This document shows, piece after piece, positions 4,901 to 5,903 of a stretch of 5,903 nt of DNA. The number at the start of each line of letters is the position of its first letter. Within the stretch, counting starts at the first letter, position 1. Position numbers and translations under genes: made by a program. This DNA comes from an uncultured bacterium (GTDB taxonomy: Bacteria > Verrucomicrobiota > Kiritimatiellia > UBA8416 > CALETX01). Under the pieces are notes generated by a model. It made no database searches and was not told the origin of the DNA. It saw nothing but the letters and a program-made list of their open reading frames with translations. The DNA lies in the NCBI GenBank assembly GCA_937920455.1, contig CALETX010000273.1, forward strand, positions 1-5,903. The letters are read 5' to 3'.

Positions 4901-5903
4901 GGCGCCGCAGCCATCAAGAATACAATCTGACGGGGATGAATTTCCAGAAGGGGAGTACCCGACAATACCGACTCCGCGAGGCTGCAGAGGGAATGACTCG
5001 CCAGTGTTGGTGCTGTAAGTGCCTGGCAAGAGCCTTATTTGATCGCCGTCCTGCAGGAAGCTGAGGGCGAAACCGATGGTGGCTAACGGCGCGTTCGTGG
5101 TGCCGTCGCCGTGCGAGTCGCTGCCGTTGGTGGATACGTAAACAGGGCTCGTGAAGCCAATGACTTCTATAGTCAGGTTCGACGAGCCGGATTCGACAAA
5201 CGCGAAACCATTGTCAGCGGCAAGAGTAATGACATTTGATCCGCTGCCTCCGATGATCCTGAGGTAACCTTCGGACTGCCAGCCGCCATTCGTAATTAAA
5301 CTGGGTCCTTCCCATGAAAAGACATTGTTGCCTGGCCCGCTTACCGCGTTTGTGGATATGGTCACCTGGCCTGGCGCACCCAGTGAGGGATAGAGGAAGC
5401 TGGCGCGCAGATCGTTGGTGGCCCCTTGGCGAACGAAGAAACGGTTCATTCCGCCGATCGTTAATTCCCGTTCGTGGAGGTAAATGCCAATTTCTGCGGG
5501 GAGCACAGCGACGGACGTATTCGTTTCGACTATCAGGACGGACACAAGTTCGCCATTGCTTGAGGATAGCGTGGCTGCAACAGTCAGCGTCAGGGAGTTG
5601 GTTTCTGAGCCGGTTGGGAAATCAAGCGTGTTTGTTGCGGCGATGTCGCCGTGTGGCGAGAGAAGCGCCTGAACAGGCGCGCTGGCCGGGGGTTGAATCC
5701 ATACGGGCACATCCGAGGTCTGTCCGGCGAACAGGCGATAAGTGGGACGGGGGAACCTGAAAACGGGTGACGACGGATCGAGGAAGTTGACCTCGTAACA
5801 GCCGAGATCTACGACCGTGGCGCCATCGGCGTTGCCGTCGCGAATCCGTTCGCTCATGTCCAAGTCTGGTCCTGAGGCGGCGTAGCTGTTGGTGCCCGCA
5901 TCC
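1970..5903 (-). CDS. 3' part of a giant modular right-handed parallel beta-helix protein (DUF1565-like and choice-of-anchor-Q-like segments)
   Basis: The frame is open from the window edge (5902) to TGA at 1972-1970, giving 1310 visible codons. The TTG at 5863 is internal, because the 13 codons before it (DAGTNSYAASGPD) continue a motif repeated later, so the true start and any signal peptide lie outside. Below, residue 1 is the codon at 5863. Two complete modules, 25-655 and 656-1286, each contain: beta-sandwich-like sequence (about 215 residues, with FAG, FPTG[SA]ETN, ETNT and ITNGGW..EGYL blocks); a YVS.[NS]G.D/N segment with IRLLPG[TS]YS, typical of DUF1565 and pectate-lyase-like helices; a helix of eight recognisable coils marked by N-C/S-x-F turns; and an NPDL-SGSPAIDAG-D[LM]GCYE-type end. 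It is Ser/Thr/Asn-rich and Lys-poor, as expected of an exported surface or cell-envelope protein that may bind or act on polysaccharide. No catalytic triad was recognised. The C-terminus stops 11 residues after DLGAYE with no hydrophobic anchor, LPXTG or PEP-CTERM tail visible. The fold is well supported; function is unknown. Confidence 0.85.
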   Translation of the reverse strand, partial: DAGTNSYAASGPDLDMSERIRDGNADGATVVDLGCYEVNFLDPSSPVFRFPRPTYRLFAGQTSDVPVWIQPPASAPVQALLSPHGDIAATNTLDFPTGSETNSLTLTVAATLSSSNGELVSVLIVETNTSVAVLPAEIGIYLHERELTIGGMNRFFVRQGATNDLRASFLYPSLGAPGQVTISTNAVSGPGNNVFSWEGPSLITNGGWQSEGYLRIIGGSGSNVITLAADNGFAFVESGSSNLTIEVIGFTSPVYVSTNGSDSHGDGTTNAPLATIGFALSFLQDGDQIRLLPGTYSTNTGESFPLQPRGVGIVGYSPSGNSSPSDCILDGCGAAVNIVKLTSPAQAGFLANVTLSNAAQPMVYLDQGRGVVSNCHFRNTTVASTLAAAAFLQNNARLVALNCAFVSLSGRGAVGIEQGPLYNNDVRFDATNCTFLNNYSSYGTLYAGPSVVARITLADCLFQSNSVPSGTKVHDAYPSTACYIWGDGHPGSCSLSAIRCRFLDNSNGSVFGTSYMGATTPIRNCLFVNNICDLELLGGYNWGAWVDNSTFVSNRGVFSGYNPSRGVSIRNSIIVTNRSDVANSLYLSFHDSMVYQSSLGTYDSANSSNLITAVNPDLKPNFRLRSGSPAIDAGDNAWVTETIDLAYSPRIVDGDLNGVTNVDMGCYEFNPFDTNTTHFATPLPSYNVFAGRTISIPVYIVPAPGQAADATMSYPADITGTNLLSFPTGAETNQLLLAVANPLSVPNGTLTTVTIIETNTCAGIDSWDLGLRLYDAKVYLDPAVSRIFIRPGQTNTYYVRLQNSSLAAPGDITVVNAPPEGSGTHSIAWIGSNVITNGGWRTEGYLQIVGGAGVNTVDLTVDNGFVFDSTGTTMLPLEIISCQSPLYVSPSGNDNTGFGTLASPLKTITYASTLLLPGEEIRLLPGSYSAATGETMPIEPGPLRIVGCNASGNPSPYWCSLHADGAAVNTLRFAQLGASVTAYVANVAFTNSTRSAILLDQSRAVVENCTFRQIICPSTVPTAALLYNNSRLTVLSCSFESLNGRGIIGVEYNTVANNDNVVTVSNCVLAGNYSYVGTLYSYSSVAGKFYITDCRFENNMVQNASIQDSFASSGVYIWGHGSYPSALLVNRCQFISNTSGVLFGVSYINGISIRNSLFVNNKPNWDMIYGYNWGGSILNCTFVNNKGSLSGRDPFNGNIYLRNSIVSSNDTPIGSHATYFIIQTSLVWQASLGSYNSSASSGIVTNADPMLRSDYQLLSGSPAIDAGNNAWVTDPYDLAGRQRIRFSKRGVIVDLGAYEKQGEGTVFLMR
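2006..3898 (-). repeat. Module 2 of the giant protein, tandem duplicate of module 1
   Basis: Residues 656-1286, the same length as module 1. Matching landmarks are FAGRTISIPVYI (676-687), FPTGAETN (713-720), IETNT (743-747), ITNGGWRTEGYL (822-833), YVSPSGND (874-881), IRLLPGSYS (908-916), GYNWG (1157-1161) and SPAIDAG (1248-1254). Coil turns are at 995, 1023, 1053, 1080, 1118, 1142, 1166 and 1190. Protein identity to module 1 is, by eye, around 40 percent, with little long DNA identity, so the duplication is old. Its end differs: the acidic loop is replaced by FSKRG. Confidence 0.85.
3899..5791 (-). repeat. Module 1 of the giant protein (about 631 codons)
   Basis: Residues 25-655, running from just after DLGCYE to the end of the next DMGCYE. 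Landmarks are FAGQTSDVPVWI (45-56), FPTGSETN (82-89), VETNT (112-116), ITNGGWQSEGYL (190-201), YVSTNGSD (242-249), IRLLPGTYS (276-284), GYNWG (526-530) and SPAIDAG (615-621). The beta-helix turn motif (N/D/R-C/S-x-F/I) recurs at residues 361, 389, 419, 446, 486, 511, 535 and 558. The acidic DGDLNG loop before DMGCYE resembles a small calcium-binding turn. Confidence 0.85.
5792..5902 (-). repeat. Tail of an earlier module of the giant protein
   Basis: The 37 codons at the window edge read DAGTNSYAASGPDLDMSERIRDGNADGATVVDLGCYE. This matches the ends of the two complete modules (DAGDNAWVTETIDL...RIVDGDLNG...VDMGCYE and DAGNNAWVTDPYDL...RIRFSKRG...VDLGAYE). It shows that at least one more module, whole or partial, lies upstream of the window. 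Confidence 0.8.

Noticed and set aside
4436..5760. Several plus-strand frames of 62-148 codons opposite the giant gene
   Set aside because: Composition is Arg/Gly-rich as expected of antisense shadows; no ribosome-site or domain support was recognised.
1970..5903. Frameshift or degraded pseudogene in the giant protein
   Set aside because: The frame is continuous over both modules, landmarks keep register, and matching module lengths argue that it is intact up to its stop.

Overview
The window reads as one strand of a PVC-superphylum bacterium (Verrucomicrobiota, Kiritimatiellota or Lentisphaerota). Three things suggest this: a very large Ser/Thr/Asn-rich parallel beta-helix protein with repeated 'SPAIDAG...DLGAYE' ends, the moderately high GC content, and the gene pairing. 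The assignment is an inference from protein style, not from a marker gene. Every supported gene lies on the minus strand, so transcription runs from high to low coordinates. No RNA gene, insertion sequence or CRISPR array was seen, and no stretch over 300 bases lacks a gene.

Layout in the direction of transcription. (1) 5903-1970 is the 3' part of a giant, presumably exported beta-helix protein. Its reading frame is open at the window edge, so its start, signal peptide and promoter lie outside. The visible 1310 codons consist of the tail of one module followed by two complete modules of about 631 residues each, a tandem duplication with a 1893-nt period. (2) A 98-nt gap contains a good sigma70-type promoter (TTGACA, 17 nt, TACGAT) and a strong Shine-Dalgarno. 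These place the start of the next gene at a TTG codon (1871) rather than at the upstream GTG (1955). (3) 1871-867 encodes a BadF/BadG/N-acetylglucosamine-kinase-type sugar kinase. (4) A 58-nt gap begins with a weak hairpin and T-run that also overlaps the kinase stop. (5) 808-59 encodes a stand-alone SIS-domain protein of the UPF0309 / 'sugar isomerase domain' kind. (6) From 59 leftward begins another gene, overlapping the previous stop codon as TGATG; its first 19 residues resemble the start of the preceding SIS protein.

Working model (inference): the kinase phosphorylates an amino sugar such as GlcNAc, and one or two SIS proteins act on the sugar phosphate, forming a small catabolic or salvage operon with its own promoter downstream of the surface-protein gene. 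No functional link between the giant protein and the sugar genes is shown by the sequence; they may only be neighbours. The most unusual item is the exact-period duplication in the giant protein. I do not see clear proof of a wholly new system.
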